Below are positions 15,694 to 23,382 of a stretch of 64,000 nt of DNA, piece by piece (the first letter of the stretch is position 1; the number at the start of each line of letters is the position of its first letter). The DNA is from Prevotella sp. (GTDB lineage: Bacteria; Bacteroidota; Bacteroidia; Bacteroidales; Bacteroidaceae): the NCBI GenBank assembly GCA_016291495.1, contig JAEEXI010000014.1, positions 1 through 64,000 of the forward strand, written 5' to 3'. The notes under the pieces were generated by a model. The model did not search any database, had not been told where the DNA came from, and saw only the letters and a program-made list of their open reading frames with translations. Made by a program: the position numbers and the translations under genes.

Positions 15694-17124
15694 ATGGTAA
15701 AAAAGAAAGAATTCAATCCTAAGGTACAGTGGGCGAAGTTTATTTGCGTCCTGGTACTCTACCTGTTGTTCCTCTATTGGGTAGGCTCATGGTGGGGACT
15801 GCTCGTCGTACCGTTTATCTATGATGTCTATATCACCAAGAAGATTCGTTGGCAGTGGTGGAAGGATGCTGAGGGCCCCATTCGGTTTGTGATGTCATGG
15901 GTAGATGCTTTGGTATTTGCTTTGGTAGCAGTTTATTTCATCAATCTGTTCTTCTTCCAGAATTATGTCATCCCTTCTAGTTCCTTGGAGAAATCGCTGC
16001 TAACAGGTGACTACCTCTTTGTTTCGAAGGTGAGCTATGGTCCCCGCATTCCAGAGACCCCATTGACAATGCCACTGACCCAGCATACGCTTCCTCTTTT
16101 CCAGTGTAAGAGCTATATCGAGTGGCCTCATTGGGACTACCGTCGTGTGAAAGGGCTGGGTAAGGTTGAACTAAATGATATCGTAGTGTTTAACTATCCT
16201 GCTGGCGACACGTTGTGCAGTGCTCCTCAGTATCAGGCATACGATTTCTATCAGATGTGTTATCAGATAGGTTACCAGACCTATCCTCAGCGTCCTAATC
16301 CTGATTCGTTGACACAGGAGCAGTTGCCTTTGTATTTCAACACCATCTATCAGGCAGGCAAACAAACCATTCAAGCCAATCCACAGGAGTACGGATTGAT
16401 TGACAAACGTCCCACTGATCGTCGTGAGAACTATGTGAAGCGATGTGTGGGTCTGCCAGGACAGACGTTGCAGATCAAGGATCGTATAGTCTATCTGGAT
16501 GGTAAGGCGAATAAGGAACCAGACAATGTGCAGTATTCCTATAAAGTGAAGTTCCGTCAGCGCTTGGATGATGACATCATGAAGGAATTGGGTATTACGA
16601 TGGAAGATATCATGTCCCTGAATACTACAGGTGCTATGCCGATGACAAAGCATACTGTCGATGTGTTGTCGAAACGAAAAGACTTGGTTGAGAGCATTGA
16701 AATTAATACAGAAGCCAATGATCTGGATATCTATCCTTTGAACGGAAACATGCATTGGACGCGTGATAACTACGGTCCTATATGGATTCCTGCCAAGGGC
16801 AAGAGCATTGACTTGACATTGAAGAATCTACCCATCTATGAGCGTTGCATCCGTACCTATGAGGGTAATACATTAGAGGTGAAGGATGGTCAGATACTGA
16901 TTAATGGCAAGGCAGCCACTTCCTATACTTTCAAACTTGACTATTATTGGATGATGGGTGATAACCGTCATAACTCTCTTGACTCCCGTTATTGGGGCTT
17001 CGTACCAGAAGACCATATCGTTGGTAAGCCCATCTTTATTTGGTGGAGCAGTGACCCTGACCGCGGTGGTTTCTCTGGCATCCGTTGGAACCGTCTGTTC
17101 CGCTTCGTCGACAATATCAAATAG
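15694..17124 (+). CDS. lepB: Signal peptidase I
   Basis: A 476-residue inner-membrane serine protease of family S26 that removes signal peptides. Two hydrophobic segments (about residues 10-45 and 68-90) precede the catalytic region. The nucleophile is Ser97 in VIPSSSLEKSLL, and the general base is Lys249 in VKRCVGLPGQ. Box D/E is MMGDNRHNSLDSRYWGFVPEDHIVG near residues 420-445. The enzyme is longer than the proteobacterial form because of insertions between the catalytic boxes, as is usual in Bacteroidota. The next gene, 3 bases downstream, is a homologue without the catalytic dyad. Confidence 0.95.
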   Translation: MVKKKEFNPKVQWAKFICVLVLYLLFLYWVGSWWGLLVVPFIYDVYITKKIRWQWWKDAEGPIRFVMSWVDALVFALVAVYFINLFFFQNYVIPSSSLEKSLLTGDYLFVSKVSYGPRIPETPLTMPLTQHTLPLFQCKSYIEWPHWDYRRVKGLGKVELNDIVVFNYPAGDTLCSAPQYQAYDFYQMCYQIGYQTYPQRPNPDSLTQEQLPLYFNTIYQAGKQTIQANPQEYGLIDKRPTDRRENYVKRCVGLPGQTLQIKDRIVYLDGKANKEPDNVQYSYKVKFRQRLDDDIMKELGITMEDIMSLNTTGAMPMTKHTVDVLSKRKDLVESIEINTEANDLDIYPLNGNMHWTRDNYGPIWIPAKGKSIDLTLKNLPIYERCIRTYEGNTLEVKDGQILINGKAATSYTFKLDYYWMMGDNRHNSLDSRYWGFVPEDHIVGKPIFIWWSSDPDRGGFSGIRWNRLFRFVDNIK

Positions 17125-17127
17125 TTT

Positions 17128-17661
17128 ATGCCCAACTGGCTGAAGTTCGTGATAGCATTAGTATCAGCATTTGTGCTGGTGCTTGCTTTCCGTGCTTTGG
17201 CTTTTTCAATTTATACCGTAGAGGGTAGGGGTTTGCAGCCGCTTTATATCCACGGTGACCGTCTGTTGGTCAATCGGTGGAGTTATGGCTTGCGTATTGA
17301 CGGAGGAGGAATGTTGCCTTATAGCCGTATGTTGCGTAAACCCGTTAATCGCGGTGATGTCGTACTGTTTGATCTTTCCTGCGACTCTATTCAGGGTGTC
17401 TTCATTGCCCGTTGTAAGGCCATTCCAGGTGATACCGTACAGGTCCAGAACAGAATGGTGGTTGTTCCTGGTCTGAAAGATTGTGCCGATGCAGATTATT
17501 ACTGGTTAGAATCGATTCATCCCAAGAATCCTGCCGATTCACGCTATTTGGGTTTTATTTCAGAACGTAACATCATTGGCAGAGTAGTAACCGTTCTCTA
17601 TAGTCACGACGACAGCAAGAACATCTTGGAAGGCTATCGTAACGAAAGGACGCTCCAATGA
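17128..17661 (+). CDS. S26 signal-peptidase homologue lacking the Ser-Lys dyad
   Basis: A 177-residue protein with one N-terminal transmembrane helix and a short S26 domain. Aligned by eye with the neighbouring lepB, the nucleophile position is Gly35 (EGRGLQPLYIHGDRLLV against PSSSLEKSLLTGDYLFV). The base position is Ala94 (FIARCKAIPGD against VKRCVGLPGQ). Box E is kept (ADSRYLGFISERNIIGRVV). It is therefore probably not a peptidase, but may be a partner or regulator of LepB or bind substrates. It lies in the dapB-lepB operon and overlaps the WbqC gene by 4 bases. Confidence 0.8.
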   Translation: MPNWLKFVIALVSAFVLVLAFRALAFSIYTVEGRGLQPLYIHGDRLLVNRWSYGLRIDGGGMLPYSRMLRKPVNRGDVVLFDLSCDSIQGVFIARCKAIPGDTVQVQNRMVVVPGLKDCADADYYWLESIHPKNPADSRYLGFISERNIIGRVVTVLYSHDDSKNILEGYRNERTLQ

Positions 17662-18299
17662 GTACAGCACTCTTACAGACAACCTATTTCGGTCCTGTGC
17701 AGTGGTATCAGAAGCTATACCGCTATGATAGTTGTCTTGTCGAGCAACACGATTCGTATCAGAAACAAACTTATCGTAACCGTTGTATTATTGCTACAGC
17801 CAACGGCCTCCAAACTCTTACCGTTCCCGTCGAGCATAATTCTCAAATCTCAAATCTCAATTCTCAATTAACAAAGGATCTCCGCATCAGCGATCATAAC
17901 CAATGGCGGAAGGTACACTGGAACGCTTTACAGAGCGCCTATAGCGAGAGTCCTTTCTTCGAGTATTATGTGGATGATATCCATCCTTTCTTCGAGCAAA
18001 AGTATGACTTTTTAATCGATTTCAATGAAGCCATCCGTCAGAAGATATGTGAATTGATAGATATCCATCCGCAAGTGGATTACACGACGGAATTTGTAAA
18101 GCCAATAGCTAATAGCCAAAGACCAACAGCCCTCATCGATCTTCGGGAGGTGATACATGCCAAACATCCCAAACCTGATGCTAACTTCGAGGCAAAGCCT
18201 TATTGGCAAGTTTTTCAGCACCGTTACGGCTTCCTAGCAAATCTCTCTATTCTCGACCTTCTTTTCTGCATGGGACCAGAATCTGTATTCTATTTATAA
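17658..18299 (+). CDS. WbqC-family protein
   Basis: A 213-residue cytoplasmic protein of the WbqC-like family, recognised from the N-terminal QTTYFGPVQWYQKLYRYD, the segment KTYRNRC(I) typical of the family, and the C-terminal YGFLANLSILDLLFCMGPES. WbqC-type proteins are associated with surface-sugar biosynthesis in some organisms; the exact reaction is not known here. Two heptamer arrays are read in frame: 17841-17868 gives NSQISNLNSQL, and 18101-18128 gives the region around PIANSQRPTA. Both probably form flexible surface loops. It is the last gene of the dapB operon. Confidence 0.82.
   Translation: MSTALLQTTYFGPVQWYQKLYRYDSCLVEQHDSYQKQTYRNRCIIATANGLQTLTVPVEHNSQISNLNSQLTKDLRISDHNQWRKVHWNALQSAYSESPFFEYYVDDIHPFFEQKYDFLIDFNEAIRQKICELIDIHPQVDYTTEFVKPIANSQRPTALIDLREVIHAKHPKPDANFEAKPYWQVFQHRYGFLANLSILDLLFCMGPESVFYL
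17841..17868 (+). repeat. Heptamer tandem array, unit TCTCAAW x4, inside the WbqC gene
   Basis: The units are TCTCAAA, TCTCAAA, TCTCAAT and TCTCAAT. The array is translated in frame as a Ser/Asn/Gln-rich stretch. Confidence 0.85.
18101..18128 (+). repeat. Degenerate heptamer array, unit GCCAAYA x4, inside the WbqC gene
   Basis: The units are GCCAATA, GCTAATA, GCCAAAG and ACCAACA. This is the same unit family as the arrays in the M28 peptidase gene, in the opposite orientation. Confidence 0.65.
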
Positions 18300-18311
18300 A
18301 GATTTTCATTA

Positions 18312-18346
18312 TTCTGAAACAAATACGATATGTATTTGTAACAAAT
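18312..18346 (+). promoter_or_regulatory. Shared xylan-cluster promoter element, copy 1
   Basis: It has the form TTCTGAAACAAATA-N3-TATGT-N7-ACAAAT, with the same form at 21946-21980. It contains a direct repeat ACAAAT with 22-bp spacing (18319 and 18341) and, in this copy, an inverted repeat ACAAATAC/GTATTTGT. It ends 27 bp before the -7 element at 18374. It is probably the binding site of a xylan-responsive activator. Confidence 0.7.
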
Positions 18347-18373
18347 GAAAATAAAAATATCAATATTAATCCG

Positions 18374-18381
18374 TATCTTTG
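18374..18381 (+). promoter_or_regulatory. -7 element TATCTTTG for the GPH symporter
   Basis: It lies 36 bases before the ATG at 18418 and 27 bp after the shared xylan element. Confidence 0.75.
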
Positions 18382-18417
18382 CAGGCAGAAAATTAAATAA
18401 TTTAACCAATAACAACA

Positions 18418-19824
18418 ATGGCAACAAACGAAATGGCTCAAGAGACGAAAGGCTTTTATAAGCTTTCGTGGGTTCAGCGCATCGGCTTTGGCTCGGGTGA
18501 CCTTGCTCAGAATCTAATTTTTCAGGTAATCTGTACTTATCTATTGTTCTTCTACACCGACATCTACGGACTGACGCCATCTGCTGTGGCTGTCATGTTC
18601 CTTGTGGGAAATGTGGCAAACGTGATTTGGGACCCCATTGTGGGTACGCTCATCGACAAGAGTAATCCTCGATATGGTAAATACCGCTCATATTTGCTTT
18701 ATGTGGGTATTCCCCTTTCGGGCTTTGCTATCCTTTGCTTCTACAACGGTTTTGCTCCATCGCTCATCTATGCGTATGTTACTTATATCTCCATGCAGTT
18801 ACTTTATACGTTTATCAACGTGCCGTATGGAGCCTTGAACTCGTCGCTGACCCGCGACACAGATGAGATTACCGTACTTACTTCTGTACGTATGTTTATG
18901 GCCAACCTCGGTGGATTGGCTGTCAACTCTGGCCTGCCCCTGTTTATCGCACTGATTGCTGGTGCGCCATCAGATAGTCTGCCGAAAGACCCGTCAGCAT
19001 GGTTCACCACGATGACTATTTATGCCATCATCGGTTTCTGCCTGCTCGCATTCTGTTTCTCGCAGTGTAAGGAGCGTGTGGTGATGGATGCCAAATCCAC
19101 TGAAGACGTGAAGGTCAGCGACCTGTGGATGGAGTTCCTGCGCAACCGTCCCTTGCGTGTCCTCGCCTTCTTCTTCATCACTGCTTTCGCAATGATGTCA
19201 GTGGGTAACGCTGCAGGAGCCTATTTTATGAATAGCAATCTGCACGGCTCGGCTCAGCAGTTGTCTATCTTCATGGCTTTAGGCTCAGCTCCGGCATTCT
19301 TGTTCATGCCCTTGGTGCCTTGGTTCAAGCGCATGGTAGGAAAGAAGAATATGTTCTATCTCTTCTTGGGTGCCGCCATCCTCGGCATGGCTATGCTCTA
19401 TTTCATCTCTAAGATGGAGCAGCCCAGCATGATGATGATTTACGTAGCACAGTTCATCAAGTCCACAGGTGTTATCGTGGCTACGGGTTATATGTGGGCA
19501 TTGGTGCCTGAAGTCATCTCTTACGGAGAATACACCACAGGCCGTCGTATCTCTGGAATTGTCAACGCCTTGACAGGATTGTTCTTCAAGGCAGGTATGA
19601 CCTTCGGAAGCATTGTCGGTCCTGCGGTTTTGGCCTACGTCGGCTATAACAGCGAGGCTATCGACCAGACTCCTTTCGCCGAGGAGGGTATCCTTTGGTT
19701 GGTCTGCGTCATCCCTGCTATCCTGCTGATGTTGGCGATGTTCATCATCTCAAAGTATGAACTGACGGATGAGGTTATCGACGATATCAACAAGAAGATT
19801 GAGGAGCGTACTAAGGAAGCGTAA
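18418..19824 (+). CDS. GPH-family glycoside/pentoside:cation symporter (XynD-like)
   Basis: A 468-residue, twelve-helix inner-membrane transporter of the glycoside-pentoside-hexuronide:cation symporter family. Landmarks are RIGFGSGDLAQNLIFQVICTYLLFFYTDIYG, the loop DPIVGTLIDKSNPRYGKYR and the late motif PEVISYGEYTTGRRISGIVNALTG. It would import xylo- or arabinoxylo-oligosaccharides with Na+ or H+. The context supports this: the GH10 and GH43 genes lie downstream, and its promoter shares a 35-bp element with the GH10 promoter. The arrangement resembles the xyn cluster of Prevotella bryantii, where xynD encodes such a symporter. It is monocistronic, with a bidirectional terminator after it. Confidence 0.88.
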   Translation: MATNEMAQETKGFYKLSWVQRIGFGSGDLAQNLIFQVICTYLLFFYTDIYGLTPSAVAVMFLVGNVANVIWDPIVGTLIDKSNPRYGKYRSYLLYVGIPLSGFAILCFYNGFAPSLIYAYVTYISMQLLYTFINVPYGALNSSLTRDTDEITVLTSVRMFMANLGGLAVNSGLPLFIALIAGAPSDSLPKDPSAWFTTMTIYAIIGFCLLAFCFSQCKERVVMDAKSTEDVKVSDLWMEFLRNRPLRVLAFFFITAFAMMSVGNAAGAYFMNSNLHGSAQQLSIFMALGSAPAFLFMPLVPWFKRMVGKKNMFYLFLGAAILGMAMLYFISKMEQPSMMMIYVAQFIKSTGVIVATGYMWALVPEVISYGEYTTGRRISGIVNALTGLFFKAGMTFGSIVGPAVLAYVGYNSEAIDQTPFAEEGILWLVCVIPAILLMLAMFIISKYELTDEVIDDINKKIEERTKEA

Positions 19825-19850
19825 TCTTCTCAAATGAAAACAAAATAGGA

Positions 19851-19880
19851 AGAGGCTGCTTTTCGGCAGCCTCTCTTTTT
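19851..19880. terminator. Bidirectional terminator between symporter and esterase
   Basis: Perfect 9-bp stem AGAGGCTGC/GCAGCCTCT (19851-19859 with 19866-19874), with T-runs on the plus strand and an A-rich flank serving the minus strand. Confidence 0.85.
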
Positions 19881-21867
19881 ATTTCTTGATGTTTATTTCG
19901 AAGGATGACATAGGGAGTCCGCTGAGCGAACGCACATTCGCATGAAGAGGATTGTCTTTCCAGGCATAGCGGACTTTTTGTGGATTGTTGATGGATGACT
20001 TCAATTCTATCTGGTTGCCGTTAATAGCAGTAGCCTCAACATTCATAAATACACCTTTGTCATCAGCAATCTCGAACTCATTGAACTCCCTTGACAAGAT
20101 TGGCTGATCAAGGGTGAGGACGACTTTTCCGTTCTTCAACTCAGCAGAGATGACTTCTGGCGATAACTTCACCTTATTATTATTAAAGACGAGGTGATCG
20201 AAACAGAGTCCAATACGCTCTGCAACCTCCTTCTTGCGGAGGGGGTGGATGTCAACGGTCTCACCAAGGTCGTTGATGACGGCTAACGCTGCATAGGGGT
20301 CATTTTTAGCTGTGGTACGTTGCGCCTCACGCAATTGTGCCCAGTTGCTGTTGACTGGTGTGGCCTGATAGGCAATCGGGTGTGGCATACCAGTCTGCTG
20401 GCGACCATCGTAATTAGCTAATTGAACGATGACAAATGGCATTTTGGGATCCTTCCAAGTGTCACGCCAACATCCCATCATCTTCTTCAGATAGTCAGCA
20501 TAGGGGGCTGGATTGCCTGTATTCGACTCTCCCTGATACCATACTACACCACGGACGGCATAGGGAGCGAGAGGATAAACCACCGCATTGTATAAGGAAG
20601 TAGGTAGATTTTGCAGTGATATGTCACCATTGGGGCATGATGGCATTTCCGCACCGGGATGGTGCTTCCAGTTCTCACTGAGTAGGATGACATCCTTTAG
20701 CATGGGATTCTGTGAGAAACGGTCGTCCCCGAAAGCTAGCATATAGGGTTTTTCTGGGATGAAATGGGCGATTCCATATTTGTTGATAAAACGCACAGTG
20801 ATGACATTGTCACCCTCACGAAGCAGACCTTCAGGGATGTCATAACGGCGAGGAGGATACTGATAATACGTACGTCCAATCTCCTTTCCATTCAGATAAG
20901 TATAGTCTGCATCGAAGAGGGTACCTAGCAACAGGCGGGCAGGCTGTTCAGCATGTGCCTTGTCAATCTGTATATGTTGGCGTAGCCAAATACTTCCAAT
21001 GATACCGCGACCGTTATTTTTTGCCCATTCCATCGAATACTGATTCACTGTTTCCCAGGTGGAGTCGTCATAGTCGAGAGCCGTGAAATGCTGTTGGATA
21101 CCAGGGTCTTTTGCATTCAGCAATTCATTCCATCGTTGGTCTGCCAACTGGTTTGCCTGTGCCTGTGCCTTGACGAAGTCGTCTTTTTGGTACAGGCGTG
21201 TCTTTTCTATCAGTATGGGATAGTCTTTTTCCAGAGAATCAGCAGAAATCCACGCTTCAATAGGTGTACCACCCCAGCTATTGACGATGATACCTTGTGG
21301 AACGCCAGTCTGCTCGAACATCCGTTTGCCGAGGAAGGAACCGACGGCGGAGAAAAGCCATGCGTTTTCTTTGGTGAGAGGTTTCCAGTTGATGGAGGTT
21401 TGGCGGATGTCCTTCTGTACTCCATGGGTATTGGTCTCATTTTGTACTCGGAACAGTCGGATATTGTCATTGGAGAAATTGTCTATCTCCTTCGTGTATT
21501 GCGGATAGACCCGTTCGATGGTTACGTCAATATTCGACTGACCAGAACAGAGCCACACATCTCCGACCAGTACGTTGGTCAATACCACATCGCCAACCAT
21601 TAGGGTGTAGGGACCTCCAGCCTTCATCGCTGGCAGGTTGACATGAAATTGTCCATTGGCATCGGAAATGACCACCGTTTTGAATTTGTTGATACGAATA
21701 GTTACTTTCTCACCGGCATCTGCAGTACCCCAAACAGGAACTGGTTTCCCTCGTTGAATGACCATGCCCGACTGGAACATCTGAGGCATTTGTACTTTGG
21801 CATGAACTGTCAGGAAAGCACAGAGCATACCTATTAGCATCGTAGTCAGTTTACATTTCATTTTCAT
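19879..21867 (-). CDS. Sialate-O-acetylesterase-like SGNH esterase
   Basis: Exported esterase of 662 residues. After the signal peptide (KCKLTTMLIGMLCAFLTVHA), an SGNH domain begins at VWLCSGQSN with the catalytic Ser. It is interrupted by a beta-sandwich insert (about residues 260-400), as in sialate O-acetylesterases, then resumes with VWYQGESN and the late DIHP motif with the catalytic Asp and His. In this setting it more plausibly removes acetyl groups from xylan than from sialic acid; a similar gene lies in the Prevotella bryantii xyn cluster. The start is placed at 21867 or 21861, after the minus-strand -7 element; the upstream extension lacks a signal peptide. It is divergent from GH10. 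Confidence 0.88.
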   Translation of the reverse strand: MKMKCKLTTMLIGMLCAFLTVHAKVQMPQMFQSGMVIQRGKPVPVWGTADAGEKVTIRINKFKTVVISDANGQFHVNLPAMKAGGPYTLMVGDVVLTNVLVGDVWLCSGQSNIDVTIERVYPQYTKEIDNFSNDNIRLFRVQNETNTHGVQKDIRQTSINWKPLTKENAWLFSAVGSFLGKRMFEQTGVPQGIIVNSWGGTPIEAWISADSLEKDYPILIEKTRLYQKDDFVKAQAQANQLADQRWNELLNAKDPGIQQHFTALDYDDSTWETVNQYSMEWAKNNGRGIIGSIWLRQHIQIDKAHAEQPARLLLGTLFDADYTYLNGKEIGRTYYQYPPRRYDIPEGLLREGDNVITVRFINKYGIAHFIPEKPYMLAFGDDRFSQNPMLKDVILLSENWKHHPGAEMPSCPNGDISLQNLPTSLYNAVVYPLAPYAVRGVVWYQGESNTGNPAPYADYLKKMMGCWRDTWKDPKMPFVIVQLANYDGRQQTGMPHPIAYQATPVNSNWAQLREAQRTTAKNDPYAALAVINDLGETVDIHPLRKKEVAERIGLCFDHLVFNNNKVKLSPEVISAELKNGKVVLTLDQPILSREFNEFEIADDKGVFMNVEATAINGNQIELKSSINNPQKVRYAWKDNPLHANVRSLSGLPMSSFEINIKK

Positions 21868-21892
21868 AGTAAGTTTTTTCGTTAATTTGATG

Positions 21893-21900
21893 CAAAAATA
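21893..21900 (-). promoter_or_regulatory. -7 element TATTTTTG for the acetylesterase
   Basis: It lies on the minus strand, 25 bases before the ATG at 21867 and 45 bp from the shared xylan element, which lies between the two divergent promoters. Confidence 0.6.
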
Positions 21901-21945
21901 GAAAAAAAAGGTGATGAAACGGAAAAAAAGTGCTATTTTCTGAAT

Positions 21946-21980
21946 TTCTGAAACAAATAAAGTATGTTTGTGATACAAAT
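21946..21980 (+). promoter_or_regulatory. Shared xylan-cluster promoter element, copy 2
   Basis: It has the same form as 18312-18346: identical first 14 bases, identical TATGT and ACAAAT blocks and identical gaps. It ends 27 bp before the GH10 -7 element. An extra TTCTGAA lies just upstream at 21938-21944. Confidence 0.7.
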
Positions 21981-22007
21981 TCAAAAAAAAGTTTGAGAAT
22001 AAAGTGT

Positions 22008-22015
22008 TAAATTTG
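22008..22015 (+). promoter_or_regulatory. -7 element TAAATTTG for GH10-GH43
   Basis: It lies 80 bases before the GH10 ATG and 27 bp after the shared xylan element. Confidence 0.65.
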
Positions 22016-22095
22016 CAGCAAGAAAAAGTTGTTTTTAACTGACAATGAGCAAATTGAAGTCACAAATTGATTATTAATTTCCCAACAGACATAAT

Positions 22096-23355
22096 ATGAC
22101 AAATAAGTTTAGGTTAGTAGTTGTATTGTTTTCAGTGATTGCAGCTGAAGTAGTATCTGCTCAGTCCCCGCTGCGAAGCGAGGGCGGGCAATGCTGCCTC
22201 AATAGCGCTGAGAACACGCTGAGAGAAGCTTTCCGTGACTATTGGTACACGGGTGTGAGTGTCAACCAATGGCAGGTAGAGGCCGACAAGGGGGGTGCTA
22301 ACGCTTTCGATGTCACAGGCTTTGTCAGCAACGATCAGACTTCCGACTGGCCGATTATTGTCAAAAACTTCAACTGGGTGGTTGCCGAGAACTGTATGAA
22401 GTGCGAGGTCATTCATCCGAAGGAAGGTGTCTATGACTTTACCTTAGCCGATCAGTTTGTCAATAAGGCAAAGGCCGCTGGACTGAAGGTGCAGGGCCAT
22501 TGTCTCATCTGGCATTCCCAGTGTGCCCCTTGGTTCCATTATGACGACAAGGGTAATCTAGTGTCTCCAGAGGTCTTAAAGCAGCGTATGCGCGAACATA
22601 TCTATACTATTGTCAGTCATTTCAAGGGTCGTATCGACGCCTGGGATGTTGTCAATGAAGCGTTCGAAGATGACGGTTCGCCCCGTCAGAGTCTGTTCTA
22701 TCAGATTTTAGGAACCGACTATATCCCACTTGCTTTCCAGTATGCTCACGAGGCAGATCCTTCCATCCTGCTATTCTATAATGACTTCTCGATGAACAAG
22801 GCTACAAAGGTGAAGGGCGTTGCAGATTTCTTCCGTCCGTTAATCAAGCAAGGGCTCCCTGTAACAGCCATCGGTATGCAGGGTCATATGATTCTGGAGG
22901 ATAATGTCGACAACAGCGTCATTAAGCAGTATGAGCAATCCATCGAGACGATTGCATCAGCGGGTGTTCCCACCTTCTTTTCCGAACTTGACTTGTCGGC
23001 ATTGCCTAACCCCTATGGTTTCTCTGGTGCCAATGTCAGCGACAAGTTTGCCTATCGTCCGGAGATGGACCCTTACAAAGACGGGCTCACCAAGGAGCAG
23101 GAGGCAAAGGTAGGACAGTTCTGGGTTGATTTCTACAAGATGCTGCTGCGCCACCATCAGGATATCCTGCGTGTCAATTTCTGGTGCCTGAACGATGCTA
23201 ACTCATGGCGTAACGACTTTCCCATCAAGGGGCGTACCGACTATGCAACCCTGTTCGACCGCCAGAACCAAGTCAAGTCTTTCGTGCAGGAATTGATTAA
23301 TCTGGTGAAGCCTCAACCCACAGAGCAGAAAAAGAACAAGAAAAACAAGAAATAA
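22096..23355 (+). CDS. xynA: GH10 endo-1,4-beta-xylanase
   Basis: Exported xylanase of 419 residues: signal peptide (ends about residue 23, VVSAQ) and one GH10 barrel. The acid/base is Glu188 in WDVVNEAF and the nucleophile is Glu297 in FFSELDLS. GHCLIWHSQ and GMQGHM supply conserved subsite residues. The C-terminus is a short Lys/Asn-rich tail with no binding module. The first mature residues (SPLRSEGGQCCLNSAEN) look unlike the rest and come from a GC-rich inverted repeat. It hydrolyses internal xylan bonds in the periplasm or at the surface. It is in an operon with GH43, 27 bases downstream, as xynA-xynB are in Prevotella bryantii. Confidence 0.95.
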   Translation: MTNKFRLVVVLFSVIAAEVVSAQSPLRSEGGQCCLNSAENTLREAFRDYWYTGVSVNQWQVEADKGGANAFDVTGFVSNDQTSDWPIIVKNFNWVVAENCMKCEVIHPKEGVYDFTLADQFVNKAKAAGLKVQGHCLIWHSQCAPWFHYDDKGNLVSPEVLKQRMREHIYTIVSHFKGRIDAWDVVNEAFEDDGSPRQSLFYQILGTDYIPLAFQYAHEADPSILLFYNDFSMNKATKVKGVADFFRPLIKQGLPVTAIGMQGHMILEDNVDNSVIKQYEQSIETIASAGVPTFFSELDLSALPNPYGFSGANVSDKFAYRPEMDPYKDGLTKEQEAKVGQFWVDFYKMLLRHHQDILRVNFWCLNDANSWRNDFPIKGRTDYATLFDRQNQVKSFVQELINLVKPQPTEQKKNKKNKK

Positions 23356-23382
23356 GAGTAATCATTTTAACAACTACTGACT

